Origin: Clostridia bacterium
GTDB taxonomy: Bacteria > Bacillota > Clostridia > Oscillospirales > Acutalibacteraceae
Length of the DNA stretch: 64,000 bases
Assembly (NCBI GenBank): GCA_017403185.1
Contig: JAFQON010000011.1
Coordinates: 32,051 to 96,050 of the forward strand
Reading direction: 5' to 3'
Under the pieces are notes generated by a model. The model had not been told where the DNA came from, made no database searches, and saw only the letters and a list, made by a program, of their open reading frames with translations. This document shows positions 1-7,902 of this stretch, one piece after another. The translations under genes and the position numbers were made by a program. How positions within the stretch are numbered: position 1 is the stretch's first letter; the number at the start of each line of letters is the position of its first letter.

Positions 1-1325
1 GAATATTCATAACCGAGTTTTACGGCATCTCTGACCGATGTGCCGAGATAAAATTCATAATTACCCTTTTCAAGCACATAAGCCGATTTTGCAATTTTGC
101 CGAGGTCATCAAAGCTCGCCATATCTTTAGCATCAAAGCTCACAACAACGGTTTCGCTTTCATCGGGAGCAAGAAGCTTTGTTTTTTTGAAGGCTGCAAG
201 CTCTCTTGAAGGCTTGCCAAGCTTGCCCTGAGGAGCTGAATAATAAAGCTGAACAACCTCTCTGCCCGCCACATCGCCCGTGTTCTTTACTGTTGCAACG
301 GCAACTATTTTGCCCTCGCTTTCGCAGCATACTTTACCGCTGATTTCAAATGTTGTATACGAAAGACCGAAGCCGAAGGGATAGCGCACACTTTCCCTAG
401 CCATCGTTTCAAAATAACGGTAGCCTACATAGATATCATCGGAATAATCAATATACTGAAAGCTCTCCCAGAATTCTTCCTTACAAGGGTAGCAATCATA
501 GGATTTTGCGATTGTATCAGCCATTTTGCCCGAGGGGTTAACATCTCCGCAAAGAATATCTGCAATTGCAGTGCCGCCTTCCATACCGCCTTGCCATGAG
601 AAAAGAACTGCCTGAACATCTTCTCTCTCTGCAAAAAATTCGCAGTCGATTGTTGCACCCGAATTAATAACAATAACAACCTTTTTGAAAAGCTCACAGC
701 ATTTATCAATAAGTTCTTTTTCAATATCGGAGAGATAATAGTCACCGCCCTGAGGTCTGCGGTCAACACCCTCTGCAGAGAAACGGCTGAGAGTAATAAC
801 AGCGGTTTCAGCCCATTCGGATGCAGATTTAATAAGATTTTCGGGCACAGCAGGCTCTTTAACGTGCATGCTTGCGAAAGTGTCATAGGTCATATCGTCA
901 CGCTTTGTGCAGAATTCCATTGCGTTAACAATATCCCAGGTTGCGTTAATCTGCTCCTGAGTGGGAATATGAACGCTTTCTTTTTCAACATATTCCTTAT
1001 AAAAATCAACAAGAGGCATATAAACAGCGGCCTTGCCGTCTTTTTCTTTCTCTTTGAAGCCTTCAAATATATTGCGGATATATTTTGTGTGAACATCGCC
1101 GCTACCGCCGCCGCCTTTTATGTATTCAATAGTTGCCTTGCCGAAAAGCGCAACCTTTTCGCCTTTTTTAAGAGGCAAAGCATTGTTTTCGTTTTTGAGA
1201 AGCACCATACCCTCTGTTGCAGCTTTTCTTGAAAGCTGAGCGTGCTTTTTTGAGGCGGTGCAGCATCTGCCGTCTTCGCCCAGAGGAATACAGGGCTGAT
1301 ATCTGAATCTTGCGTATTTATTCAT
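1..1325 (-). CDS. GH3 family glycosidase (beta-glucosidase-like), domain-permuted, partial
   Basis: The first 441 residues are visible; the gene runs off the left edge. It should hydrolyse terminal beta-linked sugars from oligosaccharides in the cytoplasm, since there is no signal peptide. Residues about 25-310 match the GH3 C-terminal alpha/beta sandwich: RKAATEGMVLLKNENNALPL sits at about 29-48 and a FSAEGVDRRPQGGDYY stretch, whose Glu is often the acid/base, at about 180-195. FGFGLSYTTF near 316 starts the fibronectin-III-like domain. In ordinary GH3 enzymes these follow the TIM barrel. Here they come first, as in Ruminococcus albus and Butyrivibrio beta-glucosidases, so the barrel with the nucleophile Asp should lie outside the window. 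The start has an AGGA ribosome site 8 bases upstream. Confidence 0.88.
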   Translation of the reverse strand, partial: MNKYARFRYQPCIPLGEDGRCCTASKKHAQLSRKAATEGMVLLKNENNALPLKKGEKVALFGKATIEYIKGGGGSGDVHTKYIRNIFEGFKEKEKDGKAAVYMPLVDFYKEYVEKESVHIPTQEQINATWDIVNAMEFCTKRDDMTYDTFASMHVKEPAVPENLIKSASEWAETAVITLSRFSAEGVDRRPQGGDYYLSDIEKELIDKCCELFKKVVIVINSGATIDCEFFAEREDVQAVLFSWQGGMEGGTAIADILCGDVNPSGKMADTIAKSYDCYPCKEEFWESFQYIDYSDDIYVGYRYFETMARESVRYPFGFGLSYTTFEISGKVCCESEGKIVAVATVKNTGDVAGREVVQLYYSAPQGKLGKPSRELAAFKKTKLLAPDESETVVVSFDAKDMASFDDLGKIAKSAYVLEKGNYEFYLGTSVRDAVKLGYEY

Positions 1326-1358
1326 TGAACATTCCTGCCTTTATTTTAAAGTTAATTA

Positions 1359-1386
1359 ATTATAGCATAACTCCTGCAATTATCAA
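1359..1386 (-). promoter_or_regulatory. Promoter for the GH3 gene
   Basis: On the minus strand a TTGATA -35 (1386-1381) and a TATAAT -10 (1364-1359) are 16 bases apart, with TGC just before the -10 (extended -10). It sits in the short gap after the sialidase-like gene, so GH3 may be transcribed separately from the operon upstream. Confidence 0.55.
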
Positions 1387-1391
1387 GCTGT

Positions 1392-2468
1392 TTATCTTAT
1401 TTCGTCATACATTACTTTAATTATTTTACAGGAGTTAAGCGGTGCTTCGCAATTATTGGAATGATAATAAGAAACAAGAAAATAATCTTCGCCTTCAATA
1501 ATTGCAGGGTAGCAATAGCCGTTATTCGGGTCATCTTCAAGCGCATAGATACGGCTGAAGGTTTTGCCGTCATCCTCGCTTACGGCGCACACAAGCGGAG
1601 TTCTGCCCCACACGCTGCCGTCTGCGTTGGGTCTTGTTGTATAATTGGGAATCGGATTGAACACGGCAAGAGTGAACTCCCCTGCCTTTTTCATAAGAAG
1701 CGGTGAATCGGGCGATGAGAAAAATCTGTTTGGCGAAGGCTCAGTCCATGTTTCGCCGTTATCATAAGAAAAGCATTCAAACTGAAATCCCAAATCGGTG
1801 CGTGAAAAAGCATGAAGAACACCGTCGGAATGCTGATAAACCATAGTTTCCTGCAAACCTGTTTCGCTTTTATCTGAGAACGGTATATCCTGCCTTTCGG
1901 CTATTTCATGCCATATTTTCCCGTCATCATCGGATGCAAAAATACATTTTAATCCATGACCGATATATTTCATTTCACCGTTAATTTTCTTTGAGTGAAT
2001 ATTTGCAGGCAGAATAATTCTGCCGTTTTGAAGTCTTACCGCATGGTCATTTTCAATTACAAAATAGTTTTCGTTATCATCAACAAACTTTTCGGGAGTT
2101 GAAAATGTTTTGCCTTCATCTGCAGAGTGTGAAAAATAAGGAATTCCGCTTTCGTTTTCCTTGGCTTTTCGCAGATATATGATGCCTACATCACCGTTAT
2201 TCATTCTCACAAGCGAAGGACACATATAATTCCTCGAATTTTCGTCATGGGCAAATAGAATCCGTTCATCAACCCATGTTTCGCCCTCATCATATGAGGT
2301 GAAAGCGGCGATATCGGCGGAGCATTCATCGTGCCAATCATTACCCGTAAATCTTGAATAAACAAAAAGAATTGAATTATCTTTTAATCGCAGAAAAGTA
2401 CCCTCGCCGTTGCGGGGATTGCCGTCTTTTGCCGTTAAAAATAAAACTTCACGCCCGATTTTTTCCAT
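1392..2468 (-). CDS. Sialidase-like BNR-repeat protein
   Basis: This 358-residue protein is a six-bladed-propeller sialidase-type protein. Five Asp-box (S-x-D-x-G-x-T-W/F) motifs are visible near residues 58-65, 115-122, 179-186, 234-241 and 297-304, for example SYDEGETW and SEDDGKTF. No classical F/YRIP arginine motif is seen at the N-terminus; PRNGEGTF lies where it would be expected. Sialic acid specificity is therefore not assured, and related BNR proteins act on other sugars. There is no signal peptide, so it is probably cytoplasmic. It starts 9 bases after the CrtO-like gene and looks like the last gene of the sda operon. A second paralogue lies at 21687-22946. Confidence 0.75.
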   Translation of the reverse strand: MEKIGREVLFLTAKDGNPRNGEGTFLRLKDNSILFVYSRFTGNDWHDECSADIAAFTSYDEGETWVDERILFAHDENSRNYMCPSLVRMNNGDVGIIYLRKAKENESGIPYFSHSADEGKTFSTPEKFVDDNENYFVIENDHAVRLQNGRIILPANIHSKKINGEMKYIGHGLKCIFASDDDGKIWHEIAERQDIPFSDKSETGLQETMVYQHSDGVLHAFSRTDLGFQFECFSYDNGETWTEPSPNRFFSSPDSPLLMKKAGEFTLAVFNPIPNYTTRPNADGSVWGRTPLVCAVSEDDGKTFSRIYALEDDPNNGYCYPAIIEGEDYFLVSYYHSNNCEAPLNSCKIIKVMYDEIR

Positions 2469-2477
2469 AGTATCACC

Positions 2478-3014
2478 TTAATCTTTTTTCAGTTTCATCA
2501 ATTTCAATATTCTCGGTCTGTTATATCGCTGAACAATTATAAAAACAGAATCAACTGCAGCCGCAAAAAACGAAGTTAACACAAAGACCAACGGCACTCC
2601 GAATTCCAGCGAGAAAAAAATCGGAATAAAGCTTAAAACAAAGATTATTTCATGCGTCAGTTCCGCACCGCACATTGTTTTTGATATTTCCTCAAGACTG
2701 TGTTTTTCAACAGAAAAAGCCTCCGGAAAATATGCAGGAACATGCCCCTTCCATTTCTTAACATTAAGAAACTTATATATTTTTCTCTCAAATTTTTTGG
2801 GTGAAAACCACCTGTTATCGGGAACCGTAAGCTTTTCAGGAAAAGCCCTTGAGATAAGACCGACTGCGAGTCTCATAACAAAATGATATGAAATCGTTAA
2901 AAATGTCACAAAAAGAGAGTAAAAAACAACGCTTTTTGTGAAATGATAAAAAGCATAAAAAGATACCGTTAAAAATAAAAATAACGGGGTTGAAATAAGC
3001 ATTGCTTTTCTCAT
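2478..3014 (-). CDS. CrtO-like (glycosyl-diaponeurosporenoate acyltransferase family) membrane protein
   Basis: This 178-residue membrane protein has two hydrophobic segments near the N-terminus (about 5-25 and 28-52) and one or two near the C-terminus (about 120-160). The middle carries NRWFSPKKFERKIYKFLNVKKWKGHVP and the C-terminal end QRYNRPR, which by eye match the CrtO family of staphyloxanthin-type acyltransferases. No carotenoid genes are nearby, so the real acyl acceptor in this organism is unknown. It lies between sdaAA (16-base gap) and the sialidase-like gene (9-base gap). The ribosome site is AGGAGTG. The family call is by motif memory only. Confidence 0.6.
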   Translation of the reverse strand: MRKAMLISTPLFLFLTVSFYAFYHFTKSVVFYSLFVTFLTISYHFVMRLAVGLISRAFPEKLTVPDNRWFSPKKFERKIYKFLNVKKWKGHVPAYFPEAFSVEKHSLEEISKTMCGAELTHEIIFVLSFIPIFFSLEFGVPLVFVLTSFFAAAVDSVFIIVQRYNRPRILKLMKLKKD

Positions 3015-3030
3015 TTTACCACTCCTGATG

Positions 3031-3903
3031 TTATCCGAAAATTTTACATTTCAATGCACAGCCTGTAGGCGTTGCGGCACAGCCGCCCAAAGCTGTTTCA
3101 CGAAGCTCTGCAGGCAAACCTTTGCCGACACGGTACATGGTATCGCTCATTTCGCTGAAGGGTACGGCAGCTTTGATGCCGGCAAGAGCCATTTCGGCGC
3201 TTGTGAGCGCATTTGATGCACCTGCCGCATTTCTGCTCTGGCAAGGCATTTCAACGAGCCCCGCAATCGGGTCGCAGACAAGACCGAGCATATTGCTGAT
3301 TGTTATTGATGCCGCATCAAGGCATTGCTCGGGAGTGCCGCCCATCATTTCAACCGCCGCAGCCGATGCCATTGCGGCAGCAGAGCCGATTTCAGCCTGA
3401 CAGCCTGCTTCTGCACCCGAAACCGATGCGTTTTTCATAAGCAGACAGCCGATAGCGCCCGCCGTGAAAAGCCCTTTGAGAAGTGTTTCATCGTCAAGAT
3501 TGAATTCCTCTTCAAGAGCAAAAAGCACAGCCGGGAGCACACCTGCCGAGCCGGCAGTAGGTGCAGCAACAATAACACCCATTGAAGCGTTGACCTCAAG
3601 CACAGCCTGCGAATAAATGAGGGCTTTCGTGAGCACATTGCCGCAGATTGATTTGCCCTCCGTGCGTCTTTTTTCAAGCTTTTCAGCTTCGCCGCCAATC
3701 ATTCCGCCGATTGAGCGAACAACATCTTTAAGCGGCTTATGGGCTGAATTGCGCATTATCTCAAGCGATTTTTTCATTCTTGCATCAACTTCATCGGCGT
3801 TTGATTCGCCGTAAATTATCTCCCTCAGACGCATTATCTCCGATATGGGTTTATTCTCTTTTTTGCATATTTCAAGCAGTTCTTCCGCAGTATTAAAATC
3901 CAT
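3031..3903 (-). CDS. sdaAA: L-serine dehydratase, iron-sulfur-dependent, alpha subunit
   Basis: With the beta subunit this 290-residue protein converts L-serine to pyruvate and ammonia, using a labile [4Fe-4S] cluster typical of anaerobes. The family signatures are clear: GVIVAAPTAGSAGVLPA, SGAEAGCQAEIGSAAAMA, CDPIAGLVEMPCQSRNA and a C-terminal GGCAATPTGCALKC. The conserved cysteines in these segments are the expected cluster ligands. The length matches the separate alpha chain of the two-subunit Clostridium/Bacillus type. It starts 2 bases after sdaAB with an AGGAGA ribosome site. Confidence 0.95.
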   Translation of the reverse strand: MDFNTAEELLEICKKENKPISEIMRLREIIYGESNADEVDARMKKSLEIMRNSAHKPLKDVVRSIGGMIGGEAEKLEKRRTEGKSICGNVLTKALIYSQAVLEVNASMGVIVAAPTAGSAGVLPAVLFALEEEFNLDDETLLKGLFTAGAIGCLLMKNASVSGAEAGCQAEIGSAAAMASAAAVEMMGGTPEQCLDAASITISNMLGLVCDPIAGLVEMPCQSRNAAGASNALTSAEMALAGIKAAVPFSEMSDTMYRVGKGLPAELRETALGGCAATPTGCALKCKIFG

Positions 3904-3905
3904 AG

Positions 3906-4574
3906 CTATCTCCTTATGAGCATTGTGTCTTTTACAAATCCGTTTTTCTCAATTTCTTCAACGGTGTTCGGCGTTATTTCTTCATCGGATTCAATAATCA
4001 TATATGCGATACCGCCCTTATTTTCACGGTAAACACGCAGATATGCAATGTTTACCTTGCATTTGCTCAGAACGGTTGTGACATTGGCGATAACACCCGG
4101 ATGGTCCTTGTGAACAACGATAAGCGAATGATATTCACCCGTAAACAGCACCTTAACACCGTTGATGCGGGTAAGCCTTACCTTTCCGCCGCCTATGGAT
4201 TCTCCTCTTACGGTAAGCTTCCTGCCCGTAATATCCTCAATCTCCATATCAACCGTGTTGGGGTGAACATCGGTTTCAATTGTGTTGGCGCTAAAAGAAA
4301 ATTCAATCCCCTCTTTTTCGGCAATTTCAAACGAATCACGGATTCGAACATCATCCGTTTTAAAGCCCATCATGCCGCCGAGAAGTGCACGGTCGGTGCC
4401 GTGACCCTGATATGTTCTTGCAAACGAGCCGTAAAGCGTGAAATGAACGCTTTTCACTTTGTTATGCAGCATTCTCCACGCAAGGCGGGCAATCGAAGCT
4501 GCACCCGCTGTATGTGAGCTTGAAGGGCCGACCATATTGGGGCCGATAACCTCAAAAACACTGATAAAAGCCAT
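3906..4574 (-). CDS. sdaAB: L-serine dehydratase, iron-sulfur-dependent, beta subunit
   Basis: This 222-residue partner of sdaAA has the N-terminal domain with VIGPNMVGPSSSHTAGA (about residues 9-25) and a C-terminal ACT domain (about 148-222; VVHKDHPGVIANVTTVLSKCKVNIAYLRVYR) of the kind that senses serine or related amino acids. It is the first gene of a tightly spaced unit sdaAB-sdaAA-CrtO-like-sialidase-like. The 121 bases before it are shared with the divergent amidase gene and should hold both promoters. Confidence 0.95.
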   Translation of the reverse strand: MAFISVFEVIGPNMVGPSSSHTAGAASIARLAWRMLHNKVKSVHFTLYGSFARTYQGHGTDRALLGGMMGFKTDDVRIRDSFEIAEKEGIEFSFSANTIETDVHPNTVDMEIEDITGRKLTVRGESIGGGKVRLTRINGVKVLFTGEYHSLIVVHKDHPGVIANVTTVLSKCKVNIAYLRVYRENKGGIAYMIIESDEEITPNTVEEIEKNGFVKDTMLIRR

Positions 4575-4695
4575 AATAATCTCCTTAGATTGTTTATTAC
4601 TGTTTTATTATATTTTATTACCGCCATAAAGTCAACCGAGGTGTTTAACGGATTTCAAATTATTTGCATATACTGATTTGAAAGAAGGTGACATT

Positions 4696-5433
4696 ATGCC
4701 AAAGGTTTATCTGAGCCCGTCAACACAGGAATTCAATATTGCGCTGTCGGGTTTGTCGGAAGAATATTATGCCAATCTTATCGCAAATGCGATGATACCT
4801 TATCTTGAAGCAAGCGGAATAGAATACGGCAGAAATATGCCAAGCATGACCGCTCTTTCCTCTGCTCAGCAGGCCAACGCTGGCGACTATGATTTTTACC
4901 TTGCAATTCACTCAAATGCAGCGGGAGAACAGAACCCCGGCTCAGAAAGAGGAGCGGAAATTTATTATTATCCCACAAGCACCCAAGGCAGAAGAGCGGC
5001 AGAAATTTTTGCAAACAATTACAGAGAAATTTATCCCTTGCCCGACGAGGTAAGAATTATTCCGCTTGCAACACTTATTGAACTCAACAAAACACGAATG
5101 CCTGCAATTCTTTTTGAAACGGCTTATCATGATAATCAGCAGGACCTTGAGTGGCTTTCTGCAAATATAAATAATATCGGCAGAAATCTTGCCCTTTCGG
5201 TTGCTGATTATTTCGGAGTGGAATTTGTTGAACCTTTTGCAAGAGGAGTTGTAACACTCAGTTCGGGCAGCCTTAATATCAGAAACAGACCGAACACAAG
5301 AGGCGACATTACAGGTATATTAAGCAACGGAGATATCGTAAACATCATTGAATCTGAAAACGGTTGGTACAGAATCCACTACGGCGACACAACGGGTTAT
5401 GTTAATTCAAGATACATCAGACCGATGAGATGA
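4696..5433 (+). CDS. N-acetylmuramoyl-L-alanine amidase-like protein with C-terminal SH3b domain
   Basis: The product is 245 residues from the ATG preceded by GAAGGTGA; an upstream in-frame extension has no ribosome site. Residues about 1-175 resemble the Amidase_3 fold: YDFYLAIHSNAAGE holds the usual AIHSNA zinc histidine and ILFETAYHDN the catalytic Glu region. The N-terminal motif reads YLSPSTQEFN instead of the textbook DPGHGG, a variant I associate with clostridial amidases; it means the first zinc His is not in its usual place. Residues about 185-245 are a bacterial SH3 domain (GSLNIRNRPN, GDIVNIIE, GYVNSRYI) for wall binding. There is no clear signal peptide, so it may be released by lysis or act in sporulation; spoIIID follows. 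Confidence 0.75.
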   Translation: MPKVYLSPSTQEFNIALSGLSEEYYANLIANAMIPYLEASGIEYGRNMPSMTALSSAQQANAGDYDFYLAIHSNAAGEQNPGSERGAEIYYYPTSTQGRRAAEIFANNYREIYPLPDEVRIIPLATLIELNKTRMPAILFETAYHDNQQDLEWLSANINNIGRNLALSVADYFGVEFVEPFARGVVTLSSGSLNIRNRPNTRGDITGILSNGDIVNIIESENGWYRIHYGDTTGYVNSRYIRPMR

Positions 5434-5445
5434 TAAAGTAATATT

Positions 5446-5489
5446 CCTCCCGTGTATTTCATAACATTTAATGATAAGTATACGGGAGG
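5446..5489 (+). promoter_or_regulatory. Hairpin sequestering the spoIIID ribosome binding site (terminator-like)
   Basis: CCTCCCGTGTATTT (5446-5459) can pair with AGATAAGTATACGGGAGG-type sequence ending at 5489 (arm 5476-5489), giving about 14 pairs with G-U wobbles. The GGGAGG of the 3' arm is the spoIIID ribosome site, and the following bases are U-rich (TCTTTATTTT) up to the TTG start. The element can be read as a terminator of the amidase gene or as a translational switch. Confidence 0.55.
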
Positions 5490-5497
5490 TCTTTATT

Positions 5498-5743
5498 TTG
5501 AAAGGCATTGTTGAGCAAAGAGCCGTTGAGCTTGCGGAATATATTGTTGAAAACAAAGCTACCGTAAGAGATGCGGCAAAGAAATTCGGAATCTCCAAGA
5601 GCACGGTACATATTGATGTTTCACAAAGACTCAGAAAGTTAAATCCTTCGCTTTACAACGATGTGAGAAAAATTCTTGATATCAACAAAGCAGAAAGGCA
5701 TATAAGGGGCGGCATGGCAACAAAACAAAAGTTTTCCAAATAA
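5498..5743 (+). CDS. spoIIID: Stage III sporulation transcriptional regulator SpoIIID
   Basis: This 81-residue DNA-binding regulator of mother-cell genes after engulfment keeps the diagnostic helix-turn-helix ATVRDAAKKFGISKSTVHIDV and the basic C-terminal tail ERHIRGGMATKQK. I chose the TTG at 5498 because it follows GGGAGG at a usable distance and gives the usual protein length; the upstream ATG at 5471 has no ribosome site and would lie in the hairpin. The leader hairpin at 5446-5489 covers the ribosome site. Confidence 0.95.
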   Translation: MKGIVEQRAVELAEYIVENKATVRDAAKKFGISKSTVHIDVSQRLRKLNPSLYNDVRKILDINKAERHIRGGMATKQKFSK

Positions 5744-5757
5744 AATTTAAAGAAATA

Positions 5758-5786
5758 TTGAATTCATAAAAAAACTGTGATAGAAT
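5758..5786 (+). promoter_or_regulatory. Promoter for the Gfo/Idh/MocA dehydrogenase
   Basis: TTGAAT (5758-5763) and TAGAAT (5781-5786) are 17 bases apart, about 50 bases upstream of the gene's start. Confidence 0.5.
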
Positions 5787-5836
5787 TTATAAGATAAATG
5801 GGCAGAGCCCAAGTTTTCACAGAAAGGACCGTTAAT

Positions 5837-6850
5837 ATGAAGCAGCTTAAAATCGGCATCATCGGTGCCGGAAGAATCGGCTCTCTTCATGCAAAGTCAA
5901 TAACATACAATGTGCCCACCGCAACAGTTGTGGGTATTACGGATGTTTTTGCGGCTAATGCAGAAAAGGTTGCGGCCGAGCTCAACATTCCCAAAATTTA
6001 CAAAGATTACAAGGAGATGCTTGCAGACCCCGAGGTTGAAGCAGTTCTTGTTTGTTCATCAACAGATACCCACGCCGATATCGCTATCGAAGCGGCTCAG
6101 GCAGGCAAACACATCTTCTGCGAAAAGCCCGTTGACCTCACCCCCGAAAAGGTTAACGCAGTTATAGACGCAGTTGCAAAAGCAGGCGTTAAGCTTCAGG
6201 TTGGCTTCAACCGCCGCTTCGACCATAACTTTGCAAATGTAAGAGCAATGGTTAACGACGGCAAAATCGGCGATGTTCACATTGTTAAAATCACATCAAG
6301 AGACCCCGCTCCCCCTCCGGCAGAATATTCGGCAGTAAGCGGCGGAATGTTCCTTGACATGACAATTCACGATTTTGATATGGCACGCTTCCTTGCAGGC
6401 AGCGAGGTTACAGAGGTTTATGCAAACGCAACCTGCCTTGTTGACCCCGCAATAGGCGAAGCAGGTGATGTTGACACGGCAGTTATCAGCCTCAAGTTTG
6501 CAAACGGTGCTGTGGGCGTTATTGACAACAGCAGAAGAGCTGCTTACGGCTACGACCAGAGAATAGAAGTATTCGGCAGCAAGGGCGCTGCAGTTGCATC
6601 GAATGACACACCCACAAATGTTGTATTTATGGGCGATGAAGGCGTAGTTGCCGATAAACCCCTTTATTTCTTCCTTGAGAGATATATGCAGTCCTTCAGA
6701 GATGAAATGCTTCAGTTTGTTGAAGCTGTAATCGAAGATAAGGAAACTCCCACCACAGGTGCAGACGGTCTTAACTCAATCCTTGTTGCACTTGCAGCAA
6801 AGAAGTCAGTTGCAGAAGGAAGACCCGTTCAGCTTTCGGAAATGATGTAA
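5837..6850 (+). CDS. Inositol 2-dehydrogenase-like oxidoreductase (Gfo/Idh/MocA family)
   Basis: This 337-residue NAD(P)-dependent enzyme probably oxidises myo-inositol or a related polyol or sugar. The Rossmann motif GIIGAGRIGSLHA is at residues 6-18, HIFCEKPVDL carries the catalytic Lys near 93-95, and GGMFLDMTIHDFDMARF has the Asp/His pair typical of the IolG group. The start is the ATG preceded by AGAAAGGA. No other inositol catabolic gene lies beside it, so myo-inositol is the default guess only. A plain terminator hairpin follows. Confidence 0.8.
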   Translation: MKQLKIGIIGAGRIGSLHAKSITYNVPTATVVGITDVFAANAEKVAAELNIPKIYKDYKEMLADPEVEAVLVCSSTDTHADIAIEAAQAGKHIFCEKPVDLTPEKVNAVIDAVAKAGVKLQVGFNRRFDHNFANVRAMVNDGKIGDVHIVKITSRDPAPPPAEYSAVSGGMFLDMTIHDFDMARFLAGSEVTEVYANATCLVDPAIGEAGDVDTAVISLKFANGAVGVIDNSRRAAYGYDQRIEVFGSKGAAVASNDTPTNVVFMGDEGVVADKPLYFFLERYMQSFRDEMLQFVEAVIEDKETPTTGADGLNSILVALAAKKSVAEGRPVQLSEMM

Positions 6851-6859
6851 ACAAAACTT

Positions 6860-6888
6860 TGCTCCGCTTTTTTGGCGGAGCATTTTTT
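6860..6888 (+). terminator. Rho-independent terminator after the dehydrogenase
   Basis: TGCTCCGC (6860-6867) pairs with GCGGAGCA (6875-6882), followed by six T. It separates two convergent genes. Confidence 0.85.
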
Positions 6889-7408
6889 AATATTCAACGA
6901 TATCGTTTTGTTTTAAACTGAATTCAACCTCGGTCTGCGGAACGAGCTTTTTACTTTCAACTGAAAAATACAGACCGTTTTCGGATAATACAGCGGCATA
7001 TGAACGCCACTGAGTTTCATAATATCTGCATTCATCGCTCAGTTCTTTTGTGCCGAACAATTCTTTTGCCACGTTATCCGAATCATCTTCGGTTGAATAA
7101 ACAGAAGCTATGCTCTTTGCACACAAAACAAAATCTGCTGCCTTGTCTGTCTGAACGCAGGCAAGGCTTATTTTATCTGAATTACCGTGCTCATCGGTTG
7201 AAATTTCAAATACAAGTTTTGTTTTATCTGCATAAACAGCATAACAGACCATCTTTTCATTTTCAAAAAAAGAGTTTTCAGTGTCAATGACCAAATTTTT
7301 ATCTGTTTGCCGCATTCTTTCAACAAAAATCCACGGGCTCATTTTCTCCTGAACCGAACAGGCGGTCAGGGTTACAAAAACAAGCAGAAGAGCTGCAATT
7401 CTTTTCAT
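6887..7408 (-). CDS. Putative lipoprotein of unknown function
   Basis: From the ATG at 7408 (ribosome site GGCGGTGA) the product is 173 residues and starts with a lipoprotein signal peptide: MKRIAA, a hydrophobic run, then the lipobox VTLTACS with the modified Cys near residue 17. The mature part has no motif I recognise. It is the last gene of the queA-tgt-yajC group, starting about 11 bases after the TIGR04086 membrane protein, so it may be a membrane-surface accessory. Confidence 0.6.
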   Translation of the reverse strand: MKRIAALLLVFVTLTACSVQEKMSPWIFVERMRQTDKNLVIDTENSFFENEKMVCYAVYADKTKLVFEISTDEHGNSDKISLACVQTDKAADFVLCAKSIASVYSTEDDSDNVAKELFGTKELSDECRYYETQWRSYAAVLSENGLYFSVESKKLVPQTEVEFSLKQNDIVEY

Positions 7409-7419
7409 ATTCACCGCCG

Positions 7420-7836
7420 TCAATACTTCTTCTTTATTTTCAGATTAACCGCTGAAATTCCGCCGAAAACAGAAAAAAGCAAAATCAACGCACCGAGGAC
7501 AAAAATTCCGTTGCCCGCCGACATACCGTTAACTGCAAACAAAACAACAGAACAAATCAACGCTTGCACCGCACCCGAAATCAACCCGTAAAGTATTCCT
7601 TTTTCTTTTATCGGTCTGACAGCAATAAAACCGCCTGCAAAGCCCGTAACCGCACCCGCCGCCATACCTGCAGGCATATAGCTTGATGCCGAAATGCCCG
7701 AGTTAATAGCCACCGCCGAAAATACGGCAAGAATAATGAAATACAAAACAGATGAAGCAACCGCTCCGATTATTATTTTGGCAAACGGTGCCGAAGCTTT
7801 CTCCTCCCTGCGGGATGATTTTGACCTTCCGCCCAT
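7420..7836 (-). CDS. TIGR04086-type (YrzE-like) small membrane protein
   Basis: This 138-residue protein has a short basic cytoplasmic N-terminus (SKSSRREEK) and four hydrophobic segments at about 19-42, 52-73, 82-102 and 108-128, with a lysine-rich end. Size, glycine-rich helices and position after yajC fit the TIGR04086/YrzE family of unknown function found in Firmicutes. Its ribosome site GAGAGGAG lies inside the 3' arm of a long hairpin (7843-7883), which could limit its expression relative to yajC. Confidence 0.7.
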   Translation of the reverse strand: MGGRSKSSRREEKASAPFAKIIIGAVASSVLYFIILAVFSAVAINSGISASSYMPAGMAAGAVTGFAGGFIAVRPIKEKGILYGLISGAVQALICSVVLFAVNGMSAGNGIFVLGALILLFSVFGGISAVNLKIKKKY

Positions 7837-7842
7837 AAAAAA

Positions 7843-7883
7843 ACTCCTCTCATACTATTACTAATCAATAATATGAAAGGAGT
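7843..7883 (-). promoter_or_regulatory. Terminator-like hairpin containing the ribosome site of the TIGR04086 gene
   Basis: On the minus-strand RNA, 17 consecutive pairs (two G-U) form between 7883-7867 and 7859-7843 around a 7-base loop. The 3' arm ends in GAGAGGAGU and is followed by seven U directly before the ATG. The wobble pairs exist only on the minus-strand RNA, so the element is oriented with the operon. It may end most yajC transcripts and hide the ribosome site in those that continue. Confidence 0.65.
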
Positions 7884-7902
7884 AAGTAAATTATTCGGTT
7901 AA

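Noticed and set aside
2478-3014. Carotenoid biosynthesis locus inferred from the CrtO-like protein
   Set aside because: No crtM, crtN or related genes are present in the window; CrtO-like proteins occur widely without them.
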